Source: Paraburkholderia phytofirmans OLGA172
Lineage (GTDB): Bacteria; Pseudomonadota; Gammaproteobacteria; Burkholderiales; Burkholderiaceae
Length of the DNA: 64,000 bases
Reading direction: 5' to 3'
Assembly (NCBI RefSeq): GCF_001634365.1
Contig: NZ_CP014578.1
Coordinates: 2,418,001 to 2,482,000, forward strand
A model generated the notes under the pieces. It was not told the DNA's origin and ran no database searches. It was given only the letters and a program-made list of their open reading frames with translations. The translations under genes were made by a program, and so were the position numbers. The stretch's first letter is position 1. Each line of letters opens with the position of its first letter. Shown here in pieces: positions 8,755-17,867 of the stretch.

Positions 8755-10510
8755 GCTGAAGCGAATCAGAACCCGCGCCCACGCTGGCGAAGGTTGCGCC
8801 GGACATCTAACAGCGCGACAATAGGTTGTGTCTCAGTTGGCCAATGCGGGACTGGTGGTCGCGAGATACGGCTCTGGGACGGTTGCTCTTTTAGTGAAGC
8901 GTCGGCCTTAGAGGCCAATTCATCATGTGCCATTTGCTCAATTTTTTGATGCAGATCGGCCAACTTCAAAGATGCCCGTCTGCCTCCTATTCCTTTGCTC
9001 GTGCGTATTTCGTCCGTCTTCGACTGCACATATATTCTGACCGCACCTACAGTCGCGAGATCGAATCTCTGCTTTCGCAAGAAAGCATTTAGCATTTTTC
9101 GCATGTCTACGGGGAGTGGATGTCTGCGCGCATCACGATCCGGCACCAGTCGACCTAGATATCGTTGATCATCTTTCGTTATCGCTATCGCGATGTTTGC
9201 GTTTCTTCGGTGAATGAAGACATAGGCCTGCTTGCCCACAAGCTCGAAATCCTTGCTCATGGTGGGCGATGTGTACACAGTCTTGTCGATCTTGATAAAT
9301 GGTCGTTCGCCTCGTTTTTGGCTTCCACGGATAGTCGCCTCTACCGTATGTGCCAAAAGACACCAGCTATTCTCGTTTTCAACGGGGAGCGGCTGAGGAA
9401 AAACTCCGCTTTTTTTGTTGTTTAGGAGTGCTTTAATCATGTCTACAGGCGTTTGTCCTGATGTCTTCTTGCTCGGCTGACGCCTATTGTATTGCTCGAT
9501 GAACTCCTCGAATGTGTCGACTAGGTCGAAGTAACTGATGTGCAGGCGATGGGCGGTCTCAATCGGCTCTTCGCGCATAGGATCTCGGGGACCTGTCCCG
9601 AACGAACTAGGGAGTTGCTGCCCGGTCTTGCGCGTGAAAATCCCGAAAAAATTCTCTATCATGGGGCGGGCCCACCAATTCCCTGGTGCCCCAAAAGTGA
9701 TAGCGCAACCCACCACGTCCATGATGTTCGAGACACAATCAAGCGCAATATTGCTTGAGCCATTATCTACCTTAAGGAGGCTAAAGCCGTTTCCCCGAAG
9801 CTCCGGAATCAACGCACTTGTAACCACATTGCCTTTTCCAGTCAGCGATATTTTGGCCTCCCCGTCGATGCTCGGGAAAAGACAATTTTCCATCACGTTC
9901 AGAACCGCCCTCGCTGACGGAGTCGCTTCAAGCACGATTGCGTATCCGAAAACGACCTGGGGATACTCCCCAACGATAATGCCCAAATGAAATCTCTCCA
10001 TTGGAAAACAGAGTGTCGCGCCGTTCGGATCCTCAACATCGATGACACACGCCTCATCAACTTTGTGGAAATCGAGTTCGCGACCGGCAAGCGGGCGAAG
10101 GTTTTCAACAACGCTCGGCTCCCCCTTCCCCTTCCGCAGATTTTTTGCGGCCTGCCTTCCAAATCGGGCGCGGATGAATTGTTCCGGATTTTCTCCAACT
10201 AGACGCTTCGCCCAGCGTCTGATAGCTTCGTATCCGTGGTCCGAACTGCATAGCGGCCATTGTGTATCTTTTAAACCGGCTGCACGGGCCATTTCTTGCA
10301 TCCTTGCTGCCAAAGTCATGATAGTGATGCGTTTCTCAAATGGCCCTTTGCCTCGCTTCAGAAACAACCTTTCCAGTTCGTCCTCGATTTCCGGAAACTG
10401 ATCAAAGAACACGGCTAACATCCCGCAAGGATTGCCTTTCTTGTAGTTACCGTTCTCGTCTTTCCGTGTCGACACGCCGTTGAAGGGCATCCGACGCGTG
10501 TATGGCCCTA

Positions 10511-11367
10511 GAGGGTGTTAGGAACTTTGAGTTAGACCTGGTATCCTGGCGGAATGAAAAACCGCAGGCCATACCCAACGGATGTGTCGGATGAAGAGTG
10601 GTACTTCGCCGCTCCGTACCTGACCTTGATGAACAAAGACGCGCCGCAGCGCCGCTACGAACTGCGCGAGATGTTCAACGCGCTGCGCTGGATCGTACGT
10701 GCGGGTGCGCCGTGGCGTTTGTTGCCCAATGATTTTCCACCGTGGGAACTGGTCTACCAGCAGACGCAACGCTGGATTCAGGCAGGCTGTTTCGAGGCGA
10801 TGGTGAATGACCTGCGTTCGATCATCCGGATCGCACAGGAGCGCCGTGGTCAACCCAGCGCGGTCATTCTCGACGGGCGGACCCTGCAGTCGACATGCGA
10901 GAGTGGGCCTCGCGCCGGTTACGACGGCTACAAACGCAAACGCGGCAGTAAGGTCCACATGGCGGTTGATACTTTGGGGCAGTTGCTTGCTGTGCATGTT
11001 ACGCCGGCCAACGAACAGGAACGCGCGCAGGTCGGAGAACTGGCGCGTCAGGTTCAGCAGGCCACGGGCCAGACGGTCAAGGTGGCGTTCGCCGATCAGG
11101 GATATACCGGCGAAGAGCCTGCGCAGGCGGCACTCGACGAAGGGATTGAGCTTCAGGTAATCAAGCTGCCGGAGGCGAAGAAGGGCTTCGTGCTGTTGCC
11201 GCGCCGCTGGGTGGTCGAGCGCAGCTTCGGCTGGCTCAACCGGTTCCGACGACTGGCCAGAGACTACGAACGATTGCCCGAAACCTTGGCTGGTTTGCAT
11301 TTCGTCGTATTCTCCGTGCTTATGCTTGTTCACTTTGCAACCCTTAACAAAAGTGCCTAACACCCTC
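10511..11367 (+). mobile_element. IS5-family (IS427-type) element, copy 1, 857 bp
   Basis: Begins GAGGGTGTTAGGAACTTT and ends with the inverted repeat of GAGGGTGTTAGGCACTTT. TA flanks both ends, which fits the short target duplication of this group. Its encoded protein is identical to that of the copy at 53076-53932, and the length is the same; the two are in opposite orientations. It splits the tnsB-like gene in the middle of a codon-aligned GPYTRR segment. Confidence 0.92.
10554..11360 (+). CDS. IS5-family transposase (copy 1)
   Basis: A 268-residue, single-ORF IS5-family transposase. An N-terminal DUF4096-like segment (residues 7-75, [10 protein letters not shown] to [10 protein letters not shown]) is followed by the DDE domain: Asp107 (VILDGRT), Asp181 (AFADQGYTG) and Glu222 ([20 protein letters not shown]). 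The basic stretch [10 protein letters not shown] lies near residue 126. The stop codon lies inside the right terminal repeat. It is full length and apparently functional, and should mobilise both copies of the element in this window. Confidence 0.95.
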   Translation: MKNRRPYPTDVSDEEWYFAAPYLTLMNKDAPQRRYELREMFNALRWIVRAGAPWRLLPNDFPPWELVYQQTQRWIQAGCFEAMVNDLRSIIRIAQERRGQPSAVILDGRTLQSTCESGPRAGYDGYKRKRGSKVHMAVDTLGQLLAVHVTPANEQERAQVGELARQVQQATGQTVKVAFADQGYTGEEPAQAALDEGIELQVIKLPEAKKGFVLLPRRWVVERSFGWLNRFRRLARDYERLPETLAGLHFVVFSVLMLVHFATLNKSA

Positions 11368-11810
11368 TAGGCGAGCCATCGGCATGCACCCATGGAATCC
11401 GACAATGGCCCCTGTTGACGGGTCTTTCTGAAGACAGCGTCCAACCAGCCGTCTTACGCCGCGGTCGCCTATGCCCGTCTCGGCCTTTATAGTGGCGTAT
11501 GACTCGCTTGCACAATACATCTCGACGGCAGTCCTTTGCGCCAGGAACCGCTGTCTGATTCTCATAGGAACTGTTTCATCGGCCGGGGCCGACCATTGAC
11601 TAGTATCCCGCAGTTGCAGTGGAACACCTCTACCGGTTGGCATACACACTCCAAAAGGTTTGTTCAGATTTTCGGCTAGCCGCACGGTCGCATAACGTTG
11701 GCGACCGGCGTTCCACATGACACAAGCCGAATGCGTCAAGATTTCAGACCGGCCGGTTGCAAGACAGATCACTTCGAAGACTTCGACCTGGACGATATAG
11801 ATTGGTAGAA

Positions 11811-12194
11811 TCCCGCAAGGATTACCTTTTCTTTGTAGTTACCGTTCATTGGACCACTACATTCTCGTCCTTCTGTGTCGACACGCCGTTGAAGGGCGTC
11901 CGTCCAACGCGGGTATAAGCCGAGGCAAGCCATCGGTATGCACCCATGGAATCCGACAATCCCCTGTTGAGGATCTATGCCAAGACAGCGCCGAACCAGC
12001 CGCCTTACGTTGCTGACGTTTATGCCCGTCTCGGCTCTTATAGCGGTATATGACTCGCCCGCGCACCACATCTCGACAGCCGTCTTTTGCTCCAGGAACC
12101 GCTGTCTGATTCCCATAGGAACAGCCTCCTCGGCTGGAGTCGGCCATTGACTAGTATCCTGTCGTTGCATTGGAACACCTCTACCGGTTGGCAT
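11811..12194 (-). pseudogene. Partial duplicate of the tnsB-like 5' end
   Basis: This segment repeats the first roughly 125 codons of the tnsB-like gene in direct orientation (shared start MPTGRGVP, then SQWP, MGIRQRFLEQ, then NVRRLVRRCLG and VGFHGC). Small indels break its frame near the end. Between this copy and the start of the full gene lie about 165 bp not present in the other copy, open in the frame of the downstream gene. The fragment lacks the catalytic core, so at most it could make a free DNA-binding domain. Confidence 0.75.
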
Positions 12195-12274
12195 ATCGGA
12201 TTTGGTCATCAGCACGGCGCGCTCCTACGGCCTCACTAGCGGAGACAAACACGGAAGGCTCGTCACGGATTTGC

Positions 12275-12970
12275 TCAGCATACAAGCGTCAGGGGCGTCA
12301 GCAGATTCAACTCTTCGTGATCCAGGTCTACTTTGACGCGTCCCGTATGAATGAAACGAGCCGCTGTCGCCAGCATCTTTCCTTTGTCCACTCCGGGAAT
12401 TGACAAGAGTGAATCGAGGTTCGTTTGCCTTTGGTTGGTCAATATATCTTCAAGAAACCTTCTTTCCATTTGACAGGTGAAGCGCTCCGGCGGCACACGC
12501 TGCATGATGGAATTGAGAAAAAGGCAATTCTCGAACCGGATGGCCGCCCCCAGACCGTCACGTCTTGTAAATATTCGGTGCGTTGCGTTGACCTTTGCTG
12601 CGTCGAGTTCCCTGCACTTGATCGCTGCCCTCCCCTCGGCCGTCGTCGGTGCCTCAGCCAGACAAGTTTCCCAAACATGCGCACCGTCTCTATACGTACA
12701 TATCACCGGCGAGGACGCATCGTACGCGGGATTGTCCGGAGTCACGTCCCTGTCACCCTCCCCCATCGAGAATGTCTCAATTGATGGATCCCACTCCTTC
12801 AGGACGAGTGAGACAAACAACAATTGCCCATAGATAACAAATCTCTTGGGTACCTTTTCAAAATCAATGAATGTTAGCGAGCTAATCCCTCGATCCTTCG
12901 ACTTAGCAGCGGCATAGCTATTGACCCGGCGAGCGGAACGGAAATACAGAGAGTCCATAACGGCGGCCAT
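12275..12970 (-). CDS. TnsA-like protein (tentative), nuclease residues not evident
   Basis: A 231-residue protein at the head of the Tn7-like module. Length, position and overall pattern fit TnsA: a strand-rich first half with KEWDPSIETFSM (like the TnsA segment before the QP motif), then SPVICTYRDGAHVWET (where TnsA has PDF-x-G-EVK), a RIFTRRDGLGAAIRFENCLFLNSIM segment read in pieces, and a C-terminal helical domain RVKVDLDHEELNLLTP. The Glu, Asp and Lys expected of the nuclease are not at these places (PVI for PDF, ETC for EVK). The start at 12970 is supported by GAGGAGG. TnsA normally cuts the 5' ends beside TnsB. The assignment is an inference from context. Confidence 0.5.
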   Translation of the reverse strand: MAAVMDSLYFRSARRVNSYAAAKSKDRGISSLTFIDFEKVPKRFVIYGQLLFVSLVLKEWDPSIETFSMGEGDRDVTPDNPAYDASSPVICTYRDGAHVWETCLAEAPTTAEGRAAIKCRELDAAKVNATHRIFTRRDGLGAAIRFENCLFLNSIMQRVPPERFTCQMERRFLEDILTNQRQTNLDSLLSIPGVDKGKMLATAARFIHTGRVKVDLDHEELNLLTPLTLVC

Positions 12971-13573
12971 TGCACTGCCTCCTCAATTTAACTTCCTAGA
13001 CATGGATCGCGGTAGTCTAGCTCGCATACCTAAACATTCTGTTGCCTGATACGCGGTCTCGAGTTTTGGAACGGCGTCTTGTAAATATGCGGTATGTTGC
13101 GTTGGCCTTTCTGCACTTGATCGCTGCCCTCCCCTCGGCCGTCGTCGGTGCCTCAGCCAAACAAGTTTCCCAAACATGCGCACCGTCTCTATACGTACAT
13201 ATCACCGGCGAGGACGCATCGTACGCGGGATTGTCCGGAGTCACGTCCCTGTCACCCCCCCATCGAGAATGTCTCAATTGATGCCCCCCACTCCTTCAGG
13301 ACGAGTGAGACAAACAACAATTGCCCATAGATAACAAATCTCCTGGGTACCTTTTCAAAGTAAATGAATGTTAGCGAGCTAATCCCTCGATCCTTCGACC
13401 TAGCAGCGGCATCGCTATTGACCCGGCGAGCGGAACGGAAATACAGAGAGTCCATAACGGCGGCCATTGCACTCTCTCCTTAATTGAACTTCCTCGACAT
13501 GAAGCGTCGCAGTCTACTTCGTATGCCTAAAGATTCTGTTGTCTGATGCGCGGTCTCGAGTTATGGAACGGCG
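12561..13573. repeat. Head-to-tail duplication of about 0.5 kb over the tnsA-like 5' half
   Basis: Copy A is 12561-13074 and copy B is 13075-13573. Both begin CGTCTTGTAAATAT and end with GAGTT(T/A)TGGAACGGCG, and they match along their length apart from scattered substitutions and small gaps. Each contains a strong ribosome-binding site and an ATG start for the tnsA-like gene. The divergence shows the duplication is not recent. Confidence 0.88.
13075..13467 (-). pseudogene. Truncated, frameshifted duplicate of the tnsA-like gene
   Basis: The upstream member of the tandem duplication. It starts at 13467 with the same MAAVMDSLYFRSARRVNS as the intact gene behind AAGGAGAG. It shifts frame after about 70 codons (the reading frame continues as GDRDVTPDNPAYDAS) and ends where the second copy begins. 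It would make only a short N-terminal fragment. Confidence 0.8.
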
Positions 13574-13714
13574 CGTCGCCCGACCTTCGAAATCGGGGTA
13601 CTTCAAACGCCAGACTTCACTCGCGCAGCAATACTCAACCCACACGAGCAAAAATGTCCGGGTAGAACGGATTCGTCGCGAACGGTCTAGCCCCTAGTCC
13701 GCTGGACGGGTAGA

Positions 13715-13760
13715 ATTGTTTAGTAGCGATTGTTTATCTCAAAGGCGAGATATTTTCGCC
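13715..13760. promoter_or_regulatory. Repeats in the tnsA / DUF6471 divergent promoter region
   Basis: ATTGTTTA occurs at 13715 and 13729, 14 bp apart. The overlapping palindrome ATCTC-AAAGGC-GAGAT (13736-13751) and a second stem, GGCGA-TCGCC (13744-13760), follow. The rest of the roughly 400-bp AT-rich gap (13574-13979) has no gene. This could be an operator for the small HTH-like DUF6471 protein or part of a transposon end; no experiment or search supports either. Confidence 0.35.
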
Positions 13761-13979
13761 TATTCGTCATAACATCTCTCATTTGAGTAGTATCGATGAA
13801 TATGAGCATAGTTCACCGGGGGCGGCCATGCAACCCGATTGCAGCCATATGTATCGAAAGCGGAAACCTTCTCCCAGATCGTGGATACTTGGAATGAATT
13901 TTCGCATATTTGCAAAATCTAGAAAAATATCCCTCCATGAGGGGTTGTAGTTGTGCGGTCAGGCCGCGAAGGTGGGTAT

Positions 13980-14270
13980 ATGACGCAAATGCCGAACTTG
14001 CTCGAGATTGACTGGGAATATGAATCGAAAGAGCTGCTCAAAAGGGAGCTGCGGAAGCAGGGAGTCACTTACCGCCGCTTGGCGGAGTTGCTCCGGGAGG
14101 GCGGTTTGGATGAGACCGAGCGGTCGGTGACGAACAAAATCACGCGCGGTAGCTATCGTATGGCTTTTTTCTTACAGGTTCTGAAAACGATCGGCAGTGA
14201 CAAGGCAGTTTTGTTTGCCCCGCTGACGCCCGATCAGGAAGCTCGTATAAAGAGAGTGGAAATAGCGTAG
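13980..14270 (+). CDS. DUF6471 domain-containing protein, HTH-like
   Basis: A 96-residue protein matching the DUF6471 pattern: W-x-x-x-SKELLKRELRKQGVTYRRLAELL read in pieces near residues 11-38, then ETERSVTNKITRGSYRMAFFLQVLKTIG near 47-75. The helical layout resembles a Cro/CI-type helix-turn-helix, so a DNA-binding regulatory role is plausible. The ATG at 13980 follows AAGGTGG; the upstream GTG at 13953 is less likely. It faces away from the tnsA-like genes and toward the second tniQ-like gene. Such proteins recur beside mobile genes, but the function of the family is not established. Confidence 0.75.
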   Translation: MTQMPNLLEIDWEYESKELLKRELRKQGVTYRRLAELLREGGLDETERSVTNKITRGSYRMAFFLQVLKTIGSDKAVLFAPLTPDQEARIKRVEIA

Positions 14271-14914
14271 TAGCAAACTGGGTTGATGGATTTTGGCACC
14301 AACCCGGCGGTAGCATGTACGAATGCAGTGAGTTTCCGCCCGGACCAAGCTAGGTCACAAGGGTGCAGATTTTGCCTCAATGAATCCCGCAGGGTATCTG
14401 GGACGACGCCCGTTGCAAGGTGCGCCTATGTACCCCTTTCAAGATTTGACCAAAGCCGAAGCTTCGAATTCAGCCGGCCAACCTCGGAAAAAAGGGACAC
14501 ATTAAACAATTGTGTTACCAACACCCACCTAATCAAAGCAAGATAATGCTGGACATCGAACCCCAATGACCACTTCCATCAGCATTAGTAAATTGCCATC
14601 CGCATAAGCCGGGGTCACTCAATCGTCGACATTCCACAGTTGATTAGACGATGGTTTCTTATCAGGCTGTGCATGGTCCGCAGCGACTATCACAGCGGAT
14701 GTCGCGGCTCCGATAGAGCCTCGAACAGGTGATCTGTTCGGTACAGACCTTGTCCATCCGAGTGCACCTCTCCACGGAACCTCGGAAGGCAATCGCGCCC
14801 GCACTGGGCATCCGAGACCACCTGCAAGCAGTGCGGTGTCAAGCGTTGTCTTGTCCGGCCTCCTCGCGCGAGAAATCACTTGGGATCCGGCATGAATTGT
14901 TTACCCTTCGCGGA
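14271..14914. other. Gene-free stretch between DUF6471 and second tniQ-like gene
   Basis: No coding ORF is convincing. A short inverted repeat GGGTTG/CAACCC lies just after the DUF6471 stop (about 14280-14315) but has no T-tract. The remainder is mixed-composition DNA with no repeat I could define. Confidence 0.4.
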
Positions 14915-16536
14915 TCACACATCGTTGGCCGGCCAGACGTCAACGCCGGGATCAATGTAGAACACGATCCCCTCTGAAAAACGCCCAGTCATCGCAGTAC
15001 CGTCAAGTGCAGGAAGGTAAGCCAATGGAACCAATCCCCCGATCCATACGTGACTCCCGTCGAACTCACTGGCTCTGAAAACCTCGTTCTCCCGGCGAAT
15101 GGCAATCTGCACCAAAATGCAGAATGTTGCTATGAATACGGCTCTTTGCACCACGCGCGGCATTCGCTTGCCGGCATGATTGCCCGATGATCTAGGGCGC
15201 AGCTTCGCCCTGTAAACATCAGTGAGGCTTGACGAGTCGGCCGAATTTACTTCGAAACAGGCCCTGAATAAGGCAAGTGCTGTCTCTTGGGGCGCACGTC
15301 CTGCGGAATGAAGGCCGCCTGCCGAAAACAGATCTCTGACGTCAGCGTTTGTAGATGAGACGCCGCTATCATCGTACACGGCACGGTCAGCCTGCGCAGC
15401 ACGCTGGCGTACACGGCCGTACTTTGGCTCTGGCCGCGTTCCCCAAATTGGTCGAGGTCCAGTTCACGACTTGGACGGACCGTCTGGCACCAACGAGTTG
15501 CGCGGACCGATATTGTTACGTCAGAGCTAAAAGGCTCGGGAAGCGGATGCAACGAGTGGATCGCGCCCCATAGGAATTCTGAGGGTGTGGTCCACGACGT
15601 CCAATTGTGGACTCGGTTCTGCACTAATAGCTGTTCGATCGGCCACAGTGCCGCCTGCGCAGATCGTAGCCACCTGTCAAGCGAGGCGAACGCCGCGTCG
15701 ACCATACCCGACTGATGACGAAATCTCAGATATCGATCGAGGAGGAAAGCCTCTCCGGAAGGCGGCTTGCCGCATTGCCGGCATGTGAACAGCGATTTCC
15801 CCAGTTGCTCAAAATACCTGCCGCCCCGTTTCCATCTTCGCTCAGCACTGCACGATAGGCAGCGGGTCGTCAATTCTTCGTCGTGTAGCGGGCATCGGTC
15901 GAGCAACTGAAATTGATGCCAGGTACTGTGGTATCCATTTCTTAGACAGCGTTGACAAAGACGCGGCCTGTCCGAGAAAAGCAAGCTGACCAAGTTTGGA
16001 AAGCAACGAGCAGCCGCCGTCTGTACGTCCCGTAAGGTTAGCCCAGTTTCGCGTTCAAAGTTAACGACGTTGAGGAACGAAGCGTTACCGAACGCGCCAT
16101 GGTGATAACGCTCATTGAGTCGCCCCGGCCACTCGGCGGGAGCGTGCTCCAAAGCGTTCACGTGACAAAAACGTCCATACACGCCGAACACAGATTCGTG
16201 CGGCATCTGTGACCAACTGCTTCCCGTCCAGCGTTCTTGTGACACTCCGCGGGTTTTCTTTGGGCCCTTCAACGAAATCTCGGAAAACGCGTCGGCGGTG
16301 CTGAAATCAGCTTCACAACCCGCCCTCATAACGCTTGGGTCGATCCCGTCGAGTAACGTTACCGCGTTCAACAAACGACGTTGCTGGTCCAGGTCTAGAC
16401 CGGTTATTGCCTCCACTTGTTCGGCGGACGGCTCCGTATTTAGTAACTCCAGGATACGCCTTTGCCGGGTCAGTGTTGGCCAATCGGCGGCAACCACCCT
16501 CCCAAAGGGAGGGTAGGGTTCGCTTGTCTCGTCCAT
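14915..16536 (-). pseudogene. Second tniQ-like gene, frameshifted
   Basis: Two overlapping frames make one TniQ/TnsD-like protein of about 540 codons. The N-terminal frame runs from 16536 to about 15380 and holds zinc pairs LCQRCLRNGYHSTW, RCPLH, RCLSC and FTCRQCG. The C-terminal frame (about 15379-14915) holds APQETALALFRACFE, matching EPGQLALAWFRLLFE of the first tniQ-like protein. One indel near 15,370-15,390 separates them. The start at 16536 follows GGGAGGAG, better than the ATG at 16563. It is longer at the N-terminus (about 100 residues) than the first TniQ. It is divergent from a recombinase-like gene. Programmed frameshifting is possible but no slippery site was recognised. Confidence 0.72.
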
Positions 16537-16560
16537 GCTCCTCCCGACATTGCGAATGAC

Positions 16561-16631
16561 CATATAAACTTACCAAATATGCATGATATGGAGTAGTTTA
16601 CTCATATACGAGTTTTTTTGACAAACACAAC
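16561..16631. promoter_or_regulatory. Divergent promoter region with palindromes
   Basis: This short AT-rich gap holds ACTCATATACGAGT (16600-16613), a near-perfect palindrome, and CCAAATATGCATGATATGG (about 16573-16591), a partial one. TTGACA at about 16617 could be a -35 box for the rightward gene. It probably contains both promoters of the tniQ-like and recombinase-like genes, with a shared operator. Confidence 0.4.
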
Positions 16632-17867
16632 GTGAAAACTACCGCTAAGTCCGGTCCGGATTGGTCTACGCCTTTACGCCCGCCATGGGAAATGTCGCCC
16701 CCTTCGGATCTTTCCGGGGAACATGGAATCAACAGGGCGCCAGCCAGCTCGCTGAAGATTTCTGCGACTACGGATTGGGAGGCCGCGGAAATGTATCTCG
16801 CCTCGATTTCGCACCTGTCGGTTGCAGCAACCGAAGGGGCGCGACGGGCGTTGGCACGTCTTTTCCTGTGGTCTTGGGTGCAAGCTCGTAAGCCTGTCTC
16901 ATCACTACTTTATGCAGATTTTTCAGAATACATGCGTTTCCTACGTGATCCTCAACCTAAAAGTCTATGGTGCAGATCTGGGAACCCGGTCGGGACGAGC
17001 AATCACCATTGGCGACCTTTCCTTGGTGACTCAACCGCGAGACGCCCGCACCATGATTCGGCATCAATAAATGGCCTTTTCAGATACTGGATCGCTGTTG
17101 GATATGCGATTGGAAATCCAACAGGCGACATACTGCGTGTGGACAACAGAATGATCCGCAGAGAAGTTGGAACTGCTCTCGGCGGTTCCGACAGACCTGT
17201 ACTCGACTCAGACATGTGGAAAGCGATGATATTGGCCGTGGAAGACTTCAGAGCAGGTACTGACTCCGATCCACACTTTTACGGAAGACTGCGCTTTCTC
17301 TTAAGATTAATCTATTTCCTCGGGCCTCAAGTTAAGGAGCTCGTTGGGGCGACTATGAGCAGCTTCCGATGCGAAAAAGGTCGTTGGTGGTGGCACTCAG
17401 CGACCAATCCTCAAAGAGGAGGTCCTTTGAAAATGCCTGTTGCCAATGATCTTTTGACTTCCTTTTGTCAGTACCGTAGATTTCGTGGACTTGAGGACCT
17501 TCCGACCGGTGACGACCATGCGAGCTTGCTCATCAACTCGCGCCTTGGACCATGTTCACAAGTCTCAATATCCAGAGATCTGCAGGCCGTCAAATTGCGC
17601 GCAGCGGAACTTTTCGCTGCACAACTTAGGCATAAGGCCGATCACCTGCGAACCGCGACGGTAAGCTCGATGAGATGCACTGCTTTCGAGTTCGTGGACG
17701 CACACGGCACGCTCGTTCGTTACATTGAACGCGACGCGAGCATCGCCCCACCAGGACGACAACGTCTCTTCTTTAAGGGAACCGAAGACCAATGCCACAA
17801 GGCAGCGCAAAAGCAACGATGGCCGGATCCATCAACAACGCCTTGGTCAATTGATCTCGCCCCCTAA
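16632..17867 (+). CDS. Tyrosine-recombinase-like protein without recognisable catalytic residues
   Basis: About 411 residues. The layout resembles a phage-integrase/XerC fold. A helical N-terminal SAM-like part (about 47-105) is followed by a core with RFLLRLIYFLGPQVKELV (residues 221-238), where active recombinases read TGLR-x-x-EL; Gln replaces the catalytic Arg. A beta segment RWWWHSATNP follows, then KMPV. The C-terminal region has DHLRTATVSSMRCTAFEF instead of HxLRH, and no terminal GH...Y box. It may be a DNA-binding relic of an integrase working with the adjacent TniQ-like protein. The GTG start at 16632 has no clear ribosome-binding site; ATG 16692 is an alternative. Family membership is inferred from pattern only. 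Confidence 0.55.
   Translation: MKTTAKSGPDWSTPLRPPWEMSPPSDLSGEHGINRAPASSLKISATTDWEAAEMYLASISHLSVAATEGARRALARLFLWSWVQARKPVSSLLYADFSEYMRFLRDPQPKSLWCRSGNPVGTSNHHWRPFLGDSTARRPHHDSASINGLFRYWIAVGYAIGNPTGDILRVDNRMIRREVGTALGGSDRPVLDSDMWKAMILAVEDFRAGTDSDPHFYGRLRFLLRLIYFLGPQVKELVGATMSSFRCEKGRWWWHSATNPQRGGPLKMPVANDLLTSFCQYRRFRGLEDLPTGDDHASLLINSRLGPCSQVSISRDLQAVKLRAAELFAAQLRHKADHLRTATVSSMRCTAFEFVDAHGTLVRYIERDASIAPPGRQRLFFKGTEDQCHKAAQKQRWPDPSTTPWSIDLAP

Larger units (their letters stand above)
8766..11643 (-). pseudogene. tnsB-like DDE transposase gene split by an IS5-family insertion
   Basis: Removing the IS (10511-11367) and one TA duplication restores a 672-codon frame. The N-terminal part (about residues 24-75: MRIRQRFLAQRTAVEM, then GIGDRGVRRLV) looks like a helix-turn-helix DNA-binding domain. 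The integrase core carries candidate catalytic residues Asp238 (RELDFHK), Asp340 (KVDNGSSN) and Glu377 (RPMIENFFGIF), the TnsB/TniA/Mu pattern, followed by FIEQYNRRQPSKK. The 574-residue segment 8766-10490 is intact but lacks the N-terminal domain. I set the start at the ATG at 11643 (GGAGTG precedes it); the frame stays open further upstream, so the true start is uncertain. Confidence 0.8.

Noticed and set aside
14619..14879. 86-codon minus-strand ORF downstream of the second tniQ-like gene
   Set aside because: No ribosome-binding site and a composition unlike its neighbours; probably chance.
4741..17867. CRISPR-associated transposon
   Set aside because: A Tn7-like gene set is present but no cas gene, CRISPR repeat array or effector could be found in or around it.
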